From a virus: DNA of 24,683 nucleotides. This document shows, one piece after another, positions 1-6,346 of this stretch. Numbering within the stretch: position 1 is the first letter of the stretch; every line of letters starts with the position of its first letter. The notes under the pieces were generated by a model. The model was not told where the DNA came from. It saw only the letters and a list, made by a program, of their open reading frames with translations, and did no database searches. Location of the stretch: IMG/VR virus record IMGVR_UViG_3300042990_000020, positions 1 to 24,683 of that record; one strand, 5' to 3'. Position numbers and translations under genes: made by a program.

Positions 1-87
1 ACTATTGCAACTCAATCGTTTGTCCTAAATGTTTGTTAAATTCTTATGTGTTATGAATACACGCAACCGTTTGCGTAATGTATATAC
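1..87. other. Short non-coding left edge with a small hairpin
   Basis: No gene is supported here. A 6-bp perfect inverted repeat (ACGCAA, loop CCGT, TTGCGT; 61-76) lies just downstream of the leftward resolvase gene. It could form a weak hairpin after that gene's stop codon, but no T-tract follows on the minus strand, so I do not call it a terminator. Confidence 0.35.
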
Positions 88-573
88 TCACAAAGGGCTA
101 CTTTCCCCTTCGATTGAAGGCGGAAGCATGAATATTTGTGCAGGATCGGTGATGGTTACTTCAATCCAGCCGGTTTCGGCGTTGACCCATCGTTTACCGA
201 GATGTGAGTAGAAGGCGATGCCCTTGTCCTGTTTGCGGAGGCCATCTTCAAAAGCCTGAAGACAGTTCTTTAGATCGGGGAGATTGCCATGAAAAAGACC
301 ATGATGCTGTCTTTTTTTCTTTTTAGACCATGATTTTGGGACTGGTATGTAAAACATAATGCCAGCACCTATGTCTGGCAATTCAAAATTATTTCTCTTT
401 GCTTCTGCTGAAAGGTTTAGCTTGTAGTCATTGTACCTCTGAATCCGTAGTTTTCTTTTCTGCCCGGATGGATACAGCTTATCGAATGGAATCCTGAAGA
501 AAATTTTATCTCGTTGGGTTACTCTGCACCATGTTTGAGGGGTAATATTAAGAATTATCTTCTGTTGTTTCAA
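88..573 (-). CDS. RusA-like Holliday junction resolvase, degenerate metal site
   Basis: 161 aa, likely started by TTG at 573, since no ATG occurs before residue 73. The N-terminal part (TPQTWCRVTQRDKIFFRIP, then YPSGQKRKLR) and the core IPVPKSWSKKKK followed by PDLKNCLQAFEDGL match the layout of RusA-family proteins in Bacteroidota phages. RusA enzymes cut Holliday junctions using clustered metal-binding aspartates. The usual RPDLDN motif here reads LPDLKN: D100 is kept but the second Asp is Lys102; D110 is also present. The reading frame is intact. It overlaps the upstream exonuclease gene by 26 nt, which fits a recombination cassette. The family call is fairly firm; whether the enzyme is active is open because of the D-to-K change. 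Confidence 0.75.
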   Translation of the reverse strand: MKQQKIILNITPQTWCRVTQRDKIFFRIPFDKLYPSGQKRKLRIQRYNDYKLNLSAEAKRNNFELPDIGAGIMFYIPVPKSWSKKKKRQHHGLFHGNLPDLKNCLQAFEDGLRKQDKGIAFYSHLGKRWVNAETGWIEVTITDPAQIFMLPPSIEGESSPL

Positions 574-1501
574 TAATTTCTGAAATTTCAGACAAAATTA
601 CGTTATCCGGCCCTAACAAGTGCCTTTTTTCTATTACCGGGAGATATTCACGGACTTTTTTGACCTGATTGTATATTTTTTGGATCAGTTCTTCATCCCG
701 GTGAACAGTAAACTTAACCCGGCGTTCCTCGAACGGCATATCCCCGAAGTGTAAGTTGCGGAATAATTGAGCTTCAGCCATTTTAAATTCAATACTTTCT
801 TCTGTAAGCACCTCCATGCGCTTAAAAAGGTTCATTCTTTCCTTTTCCCACATGAAATCTGGAATATCTACCAAACAAAAGTGAACTTCAGCCATCGGTG
901 CGCCGGAAATAGCCATGTACCCCTGCATCTGAAATTTGTATTGGTCTGGCAATTCATCGTTCAGGTTCACAAAAAAAGTCTCACAATCCCACGGTGACTT
1001 AGCATCTACTATAAGATTGGCATTATATGGGTCGCCAACGATAACATCAGGCGTCCCACGCAAAAAATCATTCTGAATAAGTAATTCGTTCTTTACATAA
1101 AGTTGTTTTTCCAACCGGGATATGAGATCAATAGATGCTTCCTCTGCGTGTTTCCCTTTGCTTGTATATTTATTCCCAATATCCTTTGTTGGGTTCCATT
1201 TTCCGTACTTTACATCAGCATAAAGGGCAGAACAGAACGATTTTGTTCCATCTGACAACGGAAGTTCATCATCTTTTACCGATTCAAAAACTTTTATACA
1301 ATTTTCCAACCGTTCTATGGTTTCAACGACCTTTGGATACATTGGGCCATCTTTTTTCTTCATTTTTTCCTTGCGAAGCTGCTGTTTTGCAAGTTCTTCA
1401 CACATTTCTTCCCACTTCTGAAGGTTTGTCTTACGATCAGAACCACCCATTATCTGATAAATGGAACTGCATCTTACTCTGGCTGTTGAAAAATCAAACA
1501 T
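548..1501 (-). CDS. YqaJ/lambda-exonuclease-type PD-(D/E)XK recombination nuclease
   Basis: 317 aa from an ATG. The PD-(D/E)XK fold is recognisable from its ordered motifs: G116-KHA-E120 (GxxxE helix), GTPD152 (first metal Asp), VDAK at 165-168 (D166, K168), and QMQGYM at 191-196 (Q then Y motif). This order is typical of YqaJ-like viral recombinases, 5'-3' exonucleases that make single strands for phage recombination. The N-terminal 110 residues hold a Lys/Glu-rich helical region (KQQLRKEKMKKKD), probably coiled. Downstream lies the resolvase gene, so the pair is a plausible resection-plus-resolution module. A Cas4-like nuclease is less likely because no cysteine cluster is seen. Confidence 0.8.
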   Translation of the reverse strand: MFDFSTARVRCSSIYQIMGGSDRKTNLQKWEEMCEELAKQQLRKEKMKKKDGPMYPKVVETIERLENCIKVFESVKDDELPLSDGTKSFCSALYADVKYGKWNPTKDIGNKYTSKGKHAEEASIDLISRLEKQLYVKNELLIQNDFLRGTPDVIVGDPYNANLIVDAKSPWDCETFFVNLNDELPDQYKFQMQGYMAISGAPMAEVHFCLVDIPDFMWEKERMNLFKRMEVLTEESIEFKMAEAQLFRNLHFGDMPFEERRVKFTVHRDEELIQKIYNQVKKVREYLPVIEKRHLLGPDNVILSEISEIIETTEDNS

Positions 1502-1521
1502 TGTTAACTATTTGAAGGTTC

Positions 1522-1791
1522 TTAGATCTTTTTTATCAAGTTGTCTATATTTTCTTTCATCTTAGGGAGTGCCTCTGTTGAAATAACATCTACTACCTGA
1601 AAATGTCCTATCCAATTACCAAGCATTATTAAATGTCCCAAGTCGGTAATCTCCAAATCAATAGAGCAGAAAAGTTTATTCTGGCTTGTGTGATCTTCAG
1701 ATAATAATTTTGCCCTGTCATCATTTTCTTTTATTGCCCTGTATAATGGCTTGAGCCATTCTTTAGGAAAAAGATCAATAGTTACTATCAT
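1522..1791 (-). CDS. Hypothetical protein (89 aa)
   Basis: Not recognised. It starts at ATG 1791 and ends 20 nt before the exonuclease gene, in the same leftward operon. The protein is mixed charge with alternating hydrophobic residues in the middle (SIDLEITDLGHLIMLGNW) and a Lys-rich end. There is no signal peptide, membrane helix or cysteine motif. Position among recombination genes suggests an early accessory role only. Confidence 0.7.
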   Translation of the reverse strand: MIVTIDLFPKEWLKPLYRAIKENDDRAKLLSEDHTSQNKLFCSIDLEITDLGHLIMLGNWIGHFQVVDVISTEALPKMKENIDNLIKKI

Positions 1792-1797
1792 ATTTTT

Positions 1798-2037
1798 TTA
1801 TTCTTTAACGTACCCATTTGATTCAGCCCACTCAGCAAGTTCTTTTTCCGGGAACACATCTTCTGGTGTCTTTGATTTTGCCACGTAATCTACCAAATCC
1901 TTTTCATCAAAGATGTCGTCTGGTTCAAAATTTGACTTTATAAATTCTATTGCTGCCAATAGTCCTGACTTATCAACTGTTACGTGCCCGGCTATTTCAT
2001 CTGCAAAATCTCGTTGCTGTCTGCCTGTTATACTCAT
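1798..2037 (-). CDS. Small acidic protein with an internal duplicated motif
   Basis: 79 aa. The C-terminal half contains two tandem copies of a PxD(I/V)F-x-EK(D/E)L-x-(D/E)(Y/W) motif: PDDIFDEKDLVDYVA from P39 and PEDVFPEKELAEWA from P58, spaced 19 residues apart. DVF...L..WA-type acidic motifs occur in small proteins of many phages, with no function I can name. The start overlaps the stop of the gene upstream (ATGA at 2037-2034), indicating translational coupling. Probably a small helical adaptor; that is inference. Confidence 0.7.
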   Translation of the reverse strand: MSITGRQQRDFADEIAGHVTVDKSGLLAAIEFIKSNFEPDDIFDEKDLVDYVAKSKTPEDVFPEKELAEWAESNGYVKE

Positions 2038-2414
2038 TGTTTTTGTTTTAATTGTATCATTTTCAAGTCATAAGCTGCTTTTATTCGTGGGTCTGAATTG
2101 GCTGCTGATTCATAAGCCAGCAACCCGGTTTGAACACCAACGGCATTAATATCGTGGATAGCAGCGCAAAGTTCAATATCACCTATTATGGTTTCCACCC
2201 TTTTATCCACCTGATTGACCGGCAATGCTTCCCTTATATCGTGAACAGGAATAACCCCGAACTTTTCCTGAAGGCTCTCTACTCTGTTCTTTAGGTTTTC
2301 GGTTTCGGTTTCGGGATCATCGGTGGGTTCGATTTCTGCAATCCAACTGAGTTTTCTCCATAGTCCTTCGTGAACCATAAGAGAGGATGAATATTCTATT
2401 GTTTTTATTGTCAT
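2034..2414 (-). CDS. Hypothetical protein (126 aa), helical
   Basis: Not recognised. Starts ATG at 2414 inside an ATGA overlap with the open frame upstream, and itself overlaps the next gene by ATGA, so it sits in a run of coupled genes. Residues 30-52 (PTDDPETETENLKNRVESLQ) are charged and predicted helical or coiled coil. The C-terminus is Lys/Gln-rich (MIQLKQKQ). No catalytic motif is visible. Most likely an early accessory protein of the recombination operon. Confidence 0.65.
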   Translation of the reverse strand: MTIKTIEYSSSLMVHEGLWRKLSWIAEIEPTDDPETETENLKNRVESLQEKFGVIPVHDIREALPVNQVDKRVETIIGDIELCAAIHDINAVGVQTGLLAYESAANSDPRIKAAYDLKMIQLKQKQ

Positions 2415-2578
2415 GTGGATTTAGTTTCAGGAGATTTAAATTTTCTACCAACGACATCTTCCATAAGTTCACGAAAATCATTTTTGTTAAGTTTTTTATC
2501 TATTATGAAAGCAAGTATCTTTTGGGTTGACGCTATTCTCGCTGCATTGGTGGGGGTATTGAAACGAGCTTTATCACT
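2411..2578 (-). pseudogene. Open frame without a start codon, possible +1 extension of the HTH gene
   Basis: A 55-codon frame opens right after a TGA that overlaps the end of the HTH gene and closes in an ATGA overlap with the 2414 gene. It has no ATG, GTG or TTG until M39, yet reads like protein (IASTQKILAFIIDKKLNKND, then FRELMEDVVGRKF). It is +1 relative to the HTH frame, and the HTH stop context is AAG TGA T. It may be the lost C-terminal part of the HTH protein (indel), a +1 recoded extension, or a chance open frame. The coupled junction with the next gene favours a translated frame. No function is recognised. Confidence 0.4.
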
Positions 2579-2729
2579 TCATTGCTTTTTCAATGTCAGA
2601 TAATTTATACCGAATGATGCCGCCTATCTTAGTAGCCTTGATCTTTCTTTTTTTCTTCCACTTTGTTATTGTCTGGCGGGAAATCTTTAAGATTTTGCAG
2701 GCTTCTATTGTCGTTAAATACTGTTCCAT
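2574..2729 (-). CDS. Excisionase/MerR-like helix-turn-helix protein (51 aa)
   Basis: Starts ATG at 2729. The whole protein is one HTH_17-like domain: YLTTIEACKILKISRQTITK gives the first helices and turn (EACKILKISRQTI), followed by a basic stretch (KWKKKRKIKA), then KIGGIIRYKLSDIEKAM, the beta-wing and closing helix typical of the excisionase/DNA-binding family. Proteins of this size act as small phage DNA-binding regulators or recombination directionality factors. No integrase is in the window, so a regulator role is equally likely. It ends by TGA next to the start-less frame 2411-2578, and may be the N-terminal half of a longer protein. Confidence 0.75.
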   Translation of the reverse strand: MEQYLTTIEACKILKISRQTITKWKKKRKIKATKIGGIIRYKLSDIEKAMK

Positions 2730-2774
2730 GAAGCCAAAAGTAGTAAATATCTGTAAACTTACAAATAATTCTTT

Positions 2775-2915
2775 TTAATTCAGCCAATACACCCACCAGA
2801 TACCTTTACATTGAAGGGTATTGTAGTATTTATATTTTGAAGTGAGGGATTCAATCAGGTCGGCATTTCCAAATCGCCGCCACCATGCGTAGAAATGTGC
2901 AAGTCTTTCATCCAT
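2775..2915 (-). CDS. Tiny aromatic-rich hypothetical protein (46 aa)
   Basis: Starts ATG at 2915. Not recognised. Very rich in Trp and Tyr for its size (HFYAWWRRFGNADL near the start, GIWWVYWLN at the end). No membrane helix of full length. It lies just downstream of a minus-strand terminator hairpin (2940-2967) and 45 nt upstream of the HTH gene, so it may start its own transcription unit. The clean stop and spacing suggest a real gene, but length limits certainty. Confidence 0.55.
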   Translation of the reverse strand: MDERLAHFYAWWRRFGNADLIESLTSKYKYYNTLQCKGIWWVYWLN

Positions 2916-2928
2916 CTTGATGGTAAAG

Positions 2929-2967
2929 GTATAAAAATAAATCCCGGAATAAGAATAAACCGGGATT
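2929..2967 (-). terminator. Rho-independent terminator after the 3004 gene
   Basis: Perfect 8-bp inverted repeat AATCCCGG / CCGGGATT (2940-2947 and 2960-2967) with a 12-nt loop. On the minus strand it is followed directly by TATTTTTATA. This ends the leftward unit of genes 3604-3004 and isolates the HTH/recombination genes downstream. Confidence 0.7.
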
Positions 2968-3003
2968 GCGTTATGTCAAAATATTACTATGAGACAAATG
3001 GTA

Positions 3004-3219
3004 CTACGTTGATTTTAATATTTCGTTCACCCATTCTAATCCTTCCCGCCCATCGAACGAATTGTGAACTATAAGCAATGAATCATTTTCTTCTTTGAAC
3101 TGTGGGTTGCATTTACATGGACAATACGGCGCTCCAATAGCAGGATACACACATTCAAGATAATGGGTTTCAAAATCATTTCGTGGGTAAACGTGATATA
3201 CCTTGTCGGGGTCTATCAT
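3004..3219 (-). CDS. Hypothetical protein with CPCKC cysteine cluster (71 aa)
   Basis: Not recognised. Starts ATG 3219, one base after the stop of the upstream gene, so the two are coupled. Carries a compact cysteine motif (YCPCKCNPQF, around residues 32-41) plus C23, which could bind a metal. No other motif. It is followed by a strong minus-strand terminator, so it is the last gene of a two-gene unit. Confidence 0.65.
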   Translation of the reverse strand: MIDPDKVYHVYPRNDFETHYLECVYPAIGAPYCPCKCNPQFKEENDSLLIVHNSFDGREGLEWVNEILKST

Positions 3220-3220
3220 A

Positions 3221-3604
3221 TCAAACTGGTTCGACTACAGATGAATCAATGTTATACACCCTTGTTGTTGTAAATCCGGCAGGATGATCGCTATTACCCT
3301 CAAAGGATATTTTCACTTCAAGATCATAAAGTACTTTGCTTTCTGTGAAATGAACTTTGATAACCCTTGCTTCATTGATTACAAAATCCGGCCTGAACCT
3401 TACCGATACTTTATCATCCAATTGAAATCTTGATGGCAATGTGTTACCGTTATCCTTTTGCGTTTCTTTCCAGTTGCAAAAATCTGCATCCGTTACTTCC
3501 CTTTGATAAACCGGAATGTTTTTACCATCTGTTGAGTGAACCTGTACGCCGTAAGTTAAAAGGAGATAGTTCCCGAAGGAAACAAGTTGTGCTTCTGTAA
3601 ACAT
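3221..3604 (-). CDS. Hypothetical phage protein (127 aa)
   Basis: I choose ATG 3604, giving MFTEAQLVSFGNYLL as N-terminus, rather than the ATG 33 nt upstream; the added residues (RGLAKQSRHI) look like leader and this N-terminus has the look of small Bacteroidota phage proteins. The middle contains a beta-rich segment (DKVSVRFRPDFVINEARVI) and the end is strand-like, suggesting a small beta-barrel. No catalytic residues are visible. It is first in a two-gene leftward unit ending at the terminator near 2940. Confidence 0.65.
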   Translation of the reverse strand: MFTEAQLVSFGNYLLLTYGVQVHSTDGKNIPVYQREVTDADFCNWKETQKDNGNTLPSRFQLDDKVSVRFRPDFVINEARVIKVHFTESKVLYDLEVKISFEGNSDHPAGFTTTRVYNIDSSVVEPV

Positions 3605-3716
3605 AATATGTCTGGATTGCTTTGCCAATCCCCGCATTAAGAATTAAAAGTACAAAAAATTTAAGTACCTAATCGCTTACCCACAGATCCCTGTACCTCA
3701 TTTCGGAATCCTATTA

Positions 3717-3923
3717 TTAACCGGGTGGGGTCTTCGTAGGCTTCCCGATACGGCGCTTAAACCGCCTGTAATATTCATCCCAATGGCAGAACGGGTGTAC
3801 CTGCGCCGACCTTTCTTCCATAATTTCTTTGCACCCATAGCCCCAAATTAAAACAACTACTTCAATCCGTGTCCTCGTTTCAGCTACCCCGCCACATTTC
3901 AGCGAACGGGTGGCATTGGTCAT
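3717..3923 (-). CDS. Doubtful small ORF in GC-rich region (68 aa)
   Basis: Starts ATG 3923. Contains three cysteines (C10, C31, C46) and a basic C-terminus (YYRRFKRRIGKPTKTPPG). The surrounding DNA is more GC-rich than the rest of the window and no family is recognised. It is the only frame of useful length between 3640 and 4420 in the direction of the neighbours. It may be a small transferred gene or a chance frame; I hold it weakly. Confidence 0.35.
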   Translation of the reverse strand: MTNATRSLKCGGVAETRTRIEVVVLIWGYGCKEIMEERSAQVHPFCHWDEYYRRFKRRIGKPTKTPPG

Positions 3924-4419
3924 TGCGTTTACTCTGACCCGGTGGCCTAACTTTTTGTTTTCTCCTATTGCCTGTAAATAAAAAACTTCTCACTACAAGC
4001 TATTTCGGGCAATTGGCAGGCTGTTTTCTAACCCGCATCATTATCTTATCTGAATTGAAGATCGTTGAACTGCGGGCGGCTGTGTGTGGGGGGTTGCCCC
4101 TGATTTGGGTGAGGGGATCAGGCTAAAGGTAAACAGGAAAGGCGATGGCCAGCCGTCAATGATCTTTGATTCAGCTTTCAAACGTAGATTAAATGATTTG
4201 CTGGTTATTCTAATGGGCATAGGATAAGACTGATTTGATTACTGCTCTTGTGCTGGTTTGTGTTTGGATCGGGCAAGGAAGGCAGCTCTATTGCATTGTC
4301 AGGGGGGAAATAGGATCAGGCTGGAATAGTGGTTTGCTGTATGGGTTGTGGGCAAAGCTATTTAACTGTGGTCTGGTTTGCTAAATAGCCCTTTAAAATA
4401 GCTCGTGACTGAGCAAATA
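3924..4419. other. Gene-poor GC-rich stretch
   Basis: No convincing gene on either strand. The plus strand is G/T-rich (for example 4071-4125). Visible structure: a 10-bp direct repeat GGATCAGGCT at 4113-4122 and 4312-4321, and an 8-bp inverted repeat GCTATTTA / TAAATAGC (4357-4364, 4382-4389, 17-nt loop). A short plus frame ending at the TAA near 4226 reads LKVNRKGDGQPSMIFDSAFK but has no good start. Could be an origin, a decayed gene or transferred non-coding DNA. Confidence 0.4.
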
Positions 4420-4487
4420 AGTCGGGGTGAAAGTTGGCCTCATTAGCCAACCGTAATCGAGTTTAGCAGACTCACCCGGCTTTTTTT
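4420..4487 (+). terminator. Branched terminator-like structure (element A)
   Basis: AGTCGGGGTGA (4420-4430) pairs with TCACCCGGCT (4472-4481) with one bulged G and a G-U pair, followed by seven T. Inside lies a second perfect hairpin, GTTGGC, loop CTCATTA, GCCAAC (4433-4451). The T-run suggests a plus-strand intrinsic terminator with a structured interior. Related modules recur at 8010-8100. Confidence 0.6.
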
Positions 4488-4508
4488 GCATTGTAAAGGT
4501 AACATATT

Positions 4509-4542
4509 GTTGCATCAAAAAAAAGTGCAACAAAATGTTGCA
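4509..4542. repeat. Operator-like GTTGCA repeats
   Basis: GTTGCA at 4509-4514, its inverse TGCAAC at 4526-4531, and GTTGCA again at 4537-4542. The two direct copies sit within TGTTGCAT, 28 bp apart. The last copy overlaps the proposed -33 element of a plus-strand promoter, so a repressor bound here would block it. Which protein binds is unknown; the HTH and XRE proteins of the window are candidates. Confidence 0.45.
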
Positions 4543-4568
4543 TATTTCAAAACATTGGTGTAACTTTA
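4538..4568 (+). promoter_or_regulatory. Bacteroidota-type promoter for a short transcript
   Basis: TTG (4538-4540), 20-bp spacer, TAACTTTA (4561-4568), which matches the TAnnTTTG -7 consensus at all but the last base. Transcription would begin near 4575, just before a Shine-Dalgarno-like AAAGGA and a 13-codon ORF, and end at the terminator at 4661-4684. Confidence 0.45.
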
Positions 4569-4595
4569 TTGTTTTACCGTTAAAAAGGAATAGAT

Positions 4596-4637
4596 ATGAA
4601 AAGGACAACTATATTATTAGACTTTGAAGGACTTTAA
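4596..4637 (+). CDS. 13-codon peptide ORF in a ~110-nt transcription unit
   Basis: ATG at 4596 preceded by AAAAAGGAATAGAT, an unusually good ribosome-binding site for this genome. It encodes MKRTTILLDFEGL then TAA. The ORF is framed by a promoter with operator-like repeats and an intrinsic terminator, with nothing else in the transcript. It may be a regulatory peptide, a leader, or incidental to a small RNA. No similarity is recognised. Confidence 0.35.
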   Translation: MKRTTILLDFEGL

Positions 4638-4660
4638 AGTAATAAACTAAGTAAAGAAGG

Positions 4661-4684
4661 CGGGGCTAACAAGCCCCGTTTTTT
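4661..4684 (+). terminator. Strong intrinsic terminator
   Basis: CGGGGCT, loop AACA, AGCCCCG followed by TTTTTT: a 7-bp perfect GC-rich stem and six T. It ends the short plus-strand transcript that begins near 4575. On the opposite strand it has no good T-tract. Confidence 0.8.
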
Positions 4685-4707
4685 ATTGCCATAGGGCGAA
4701 CCGACAA

Positions 4708-5010
4708 CTACTTACATAATGGGCGAAATAATTTAATTACCTCTACTATACCGTAAAGTCCTGCTCCAACTGTTCCTGCAACAATCAACCATTTTTCAGC
4801 CTGCTGGACAAATCTTTGAGTTTTTTTTCTTCTAATATCAGCAGTATAGCCGCCAGCCTGATAAAATAATCTTCCATCAATTGATAAACTAAAAACGAAT
4901 ATGCCTGCTAAAACCTATTTTAATAGCTTCAATATTTCAATTATTACCTTTATAATTGGTAGCCATCTTTTTAGGTTACCCAACCACTTCTTTGATGTTT
5001 TGTGCTTCAT
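4708..5010 (-). pseudogene. Small membrane protein gene interrupted by an in-frame amber codon
   Basis: ATG 5010 opens a 31-codon frame (KTSKKWLGNLKRWLPIIKVI, basic and amphipathic) stopped by TAG at 4917-4915. The same frame stays open for 68 more codons to TAG 4710-4708 and has no start codon of its own after the first TAG. The second part is clearly protein-like: GRLFYQAGGYTADIRRKK, then a membrane helix WLIVAGTVGAGLYGIVEVI. Read through, it would be about 100 aa with one full helix and one amphipathic N-terminal region, reminiscent of small phage holin-like proteins. Since TAG also ends normal genes here (e.g. the primase-helicase), global recoding is unlikely. The amber is a nonsense mutation, a readthrough site or a suppressed codon. 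Confidence 0.55.
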
Positions 5011-5171
5011 ACAGGTATATGGCACAAGCCGGGGAGTGTTGCATTTAAGAAATTATGCCCAGTCCCAACTGCTATATAGTCACCGCTGTTTGCCTTGTTG
5101 TGGGTTGTGTTTGGGCAATGGTGATTGGGGAATGAGCTTGATGGGGGATTGAATGGGATTTAATAAATAAA

Positions 5172-5210
5172 GCGTGACAAAAAGTGTGACAGAACTAAAA
5201 AAAGTGTGAC
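5172..5210. repeat. Three GTGTGAC repeats upstream of the zinc-finger gene
   Basis: GCGTGAC (5172-5178), GTGTGAC (5184-5190) and GTGTGAC (5204-5210) in direct orientation, separated by A-rich spacers, 20-58 bp before the ATG at 5230. The arrangement resembles regulator binding sites or short iterons. No promoter of canonical form is seen between them and the gene. Confidence 0.5.
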
Positions 5211-5229
5211 ATTTAACTAAACGTTTGAA

Positions 5230-5592
5230 ATGGCAAAGAAAGAAAGGGTTTGTATTGTTTGCGGGAACGGCTTCATCGGTAATGCCCACGCCGAAACTTG
5301 TAGCCCATCCTGCCGGAAAAAATTAAGTCGCATGAAAGCGAAGGGAGAAAAACCAACCTTTGTATTGGTGGCTAAGTCAAAGAAAAAAGAATCTCCTTTA
5401 GAATCTAAGGTTAAGTATGTAAAGGCAACTCCTAAATCATACGATTCTCCAAAACAAAACATTACTTCAGATGAGGTAGGACAATGGAAAGAACCAAATA
5501 AGTCAACCGTTGATTACTCTAAATGTCCAGAAAGAAAAAAAGACGTGGTAGCATGGAGTAAGTGGATGCGACAAAATATATGGGGTAAATGA
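5230..5592 (+). CDS. Small zinc-finger protein (120 aa)
   Basis: N-terminus carries CIVCGNGFIGNAHAETCSPS followed by CRKKLSRMKA: a C8-x2-C11-x12-C24-x3-C28 arrangement followed by a basic helix, typical of small zinc ribbons that bind nucleic acid. The rest is Lys-rich and low complexity (KSKKKESPLESKVKY), ending in an aromatic tail (AWSKWMRQNIWGK). It is on the plus strand amid leftward genes, behind three direct repeats. Likely a nucleic-acid-binding accessory protein; no specific family is identified. Confidence 0.7.
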   Translation: MAKKERVCIVCGNGFIGNAHAETCSPSCRKKLSRMKAKGEKPTFVLVAKSKKKESPLESKVKYVKATPKSYDSPKQNITSDEVGQWKEPNKSTVDYSKCPERKKDVVAWSKWMRQNIWGK

Positions 5593-5660
5593 AAACAAAA
5601 TAACCCCAACCAAAAGTCAGGGTAAGTCTGTATAAATTGGCATTGGCGTTATAGCAGGCG

Positions 5661-6245
5661 TTACGGCTGTTCGGTTGGGTCTTTGAAGTCAACGCCGCCT
5701 GTTACTGCATCACTACCTAAAATTTCAATAGCAATATCATCAAAGTGGATGTCTGCTCCTGCTTTGTTAGTTGCTTTGATTGTAAGGGCGGTAACGCCGG
5801 GATTGCCAGCAACGACTGTAACCGTATTAGTTGAATCCTCATAAGTTGCAGTGGCTACGTTGGTATCAGCAACAGTTAGCTGCACGGCTCCGTCTGGAAC
5901 ATCTGTGATTGCAAGTTTCTTGTCTTTGAAAGTCAATACGCCTGATGCTTGCTGCGTGTCGGTCATTGAAAGTGCCATAAAATTAAATTTACCTTTTGTT
6001 GAAAAAATTATGTTGTCTCCGTCTTTGATTTGAAATGTTGAAAAATATCCTTCGGTTTCTGGTTGAGTACCGCCACCACCCGTTCCCCCTGCAATTATCT
6101 TATCTAACTTTCTCCCGTTGGATAACTCAATTTTTTTTATCTCTTGAAGTATGTGGGAATTGTGGTGATACTGTTCACCATTTATAATGATGATGTGTTC
6201 TTCGATAAAGTGAACCTCGCATTTCTTTTTCCTTGATCTGAACAT
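5661..6245 (-). CDS. Ig-like (BIG_2-type) domain protein
   Basis: 194 aa from ATG 6245. This start is preferred over the ATG at 6278 because a perfect -7 box, TACATTTG, ends four bases before it, so the transcript would be nearly leaderless. N-terminal part is basic (FRSRKKK), then a Gly-rich linker (GGTGGGGT), then a bacterial Ig-like domain: AVQLTVADTNVATATYED, TNTVTVVAGNPGVTALTI, the usual V..V..GN.GVT.LT pattern of BIG_2 domains. These domains decorate phage virions or adhesins and bind surface sugars. No signal peptide is visible. Unusual is its position away from the structural genes and its own promoter. Confidence 0.65.
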   Translation of the reverse strand: MFRSRKKKCEVHFIEEHIIIINGEQYHHNSHILQEIKKIELSNGRKLDKIIAGGTGGGGTQPETEGYFSTFQIKDGDNIIFSTKGKFNFMALSMTDTQQASGVLTFKDKKLAITDVPDGAVQLTVADTNVATATYEDSTNTVTVVAGNPGVTALTIKATNKAGADIHFDDIAIEILGSDAVTGGVDFKDPTEQP

Positions 6246-6249
6246 ATTG

Positions 6250-6257
6250 CAAATGTA
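6250..6257 (-). promoter_or_regulatory. TACATTTG -7 box, leaderless start
   Basis: Perfect TAnnTTTG on the minus strand, 4 nt upstream of ATG 6245. The start of transcription would fall at or just beside the ATG. No clear -33 TTTG is present. The same TACATTTG box precedes the plus-strand XRE gene at 20347 at nearly the same distance. Confidence 0.5.
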
Positions 6258-6346
6258 TCTCAAAAAACGTTCCCACATTCACCGAAATTACCATTTTCCT
6301 TCATTAACATAGAAATAATCTACCTTTAGTGTCTCAAAATTAAATC

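Noticed and set aside
2415-2778. Two plus-strand frames of about 60 codons
   Set aside because: Both are antisense to the excisionase-like HTH gene and the coupled frame after it.
4085-4226. Plus-strand frame reading LKVNRKGDGQPSMIF
   Set aside because: Protein-like, but it lacks a usable ATG and ends after about 40 codons; kept only as part of the gene-poor stretch.
4393-4608. A 71-codon minus-strand frame
   Set aside because: It runs through the branched terminator and the GTTGCA repeats, which explain the sequence better.
4708-5010. Genome-wide amber recoding as seen in some crAss-like phages
   Set aside because: TAG ends intact genes here, including the primase-helicase at 15838, so the amber in the membrane-protein gene cannot be explained by global recoding.
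4901-5152. An 83-codon plus-strand frame
   Set aside because: Antisense to the membrane-protein gene; that frame has a membrane helix and a better explanation.
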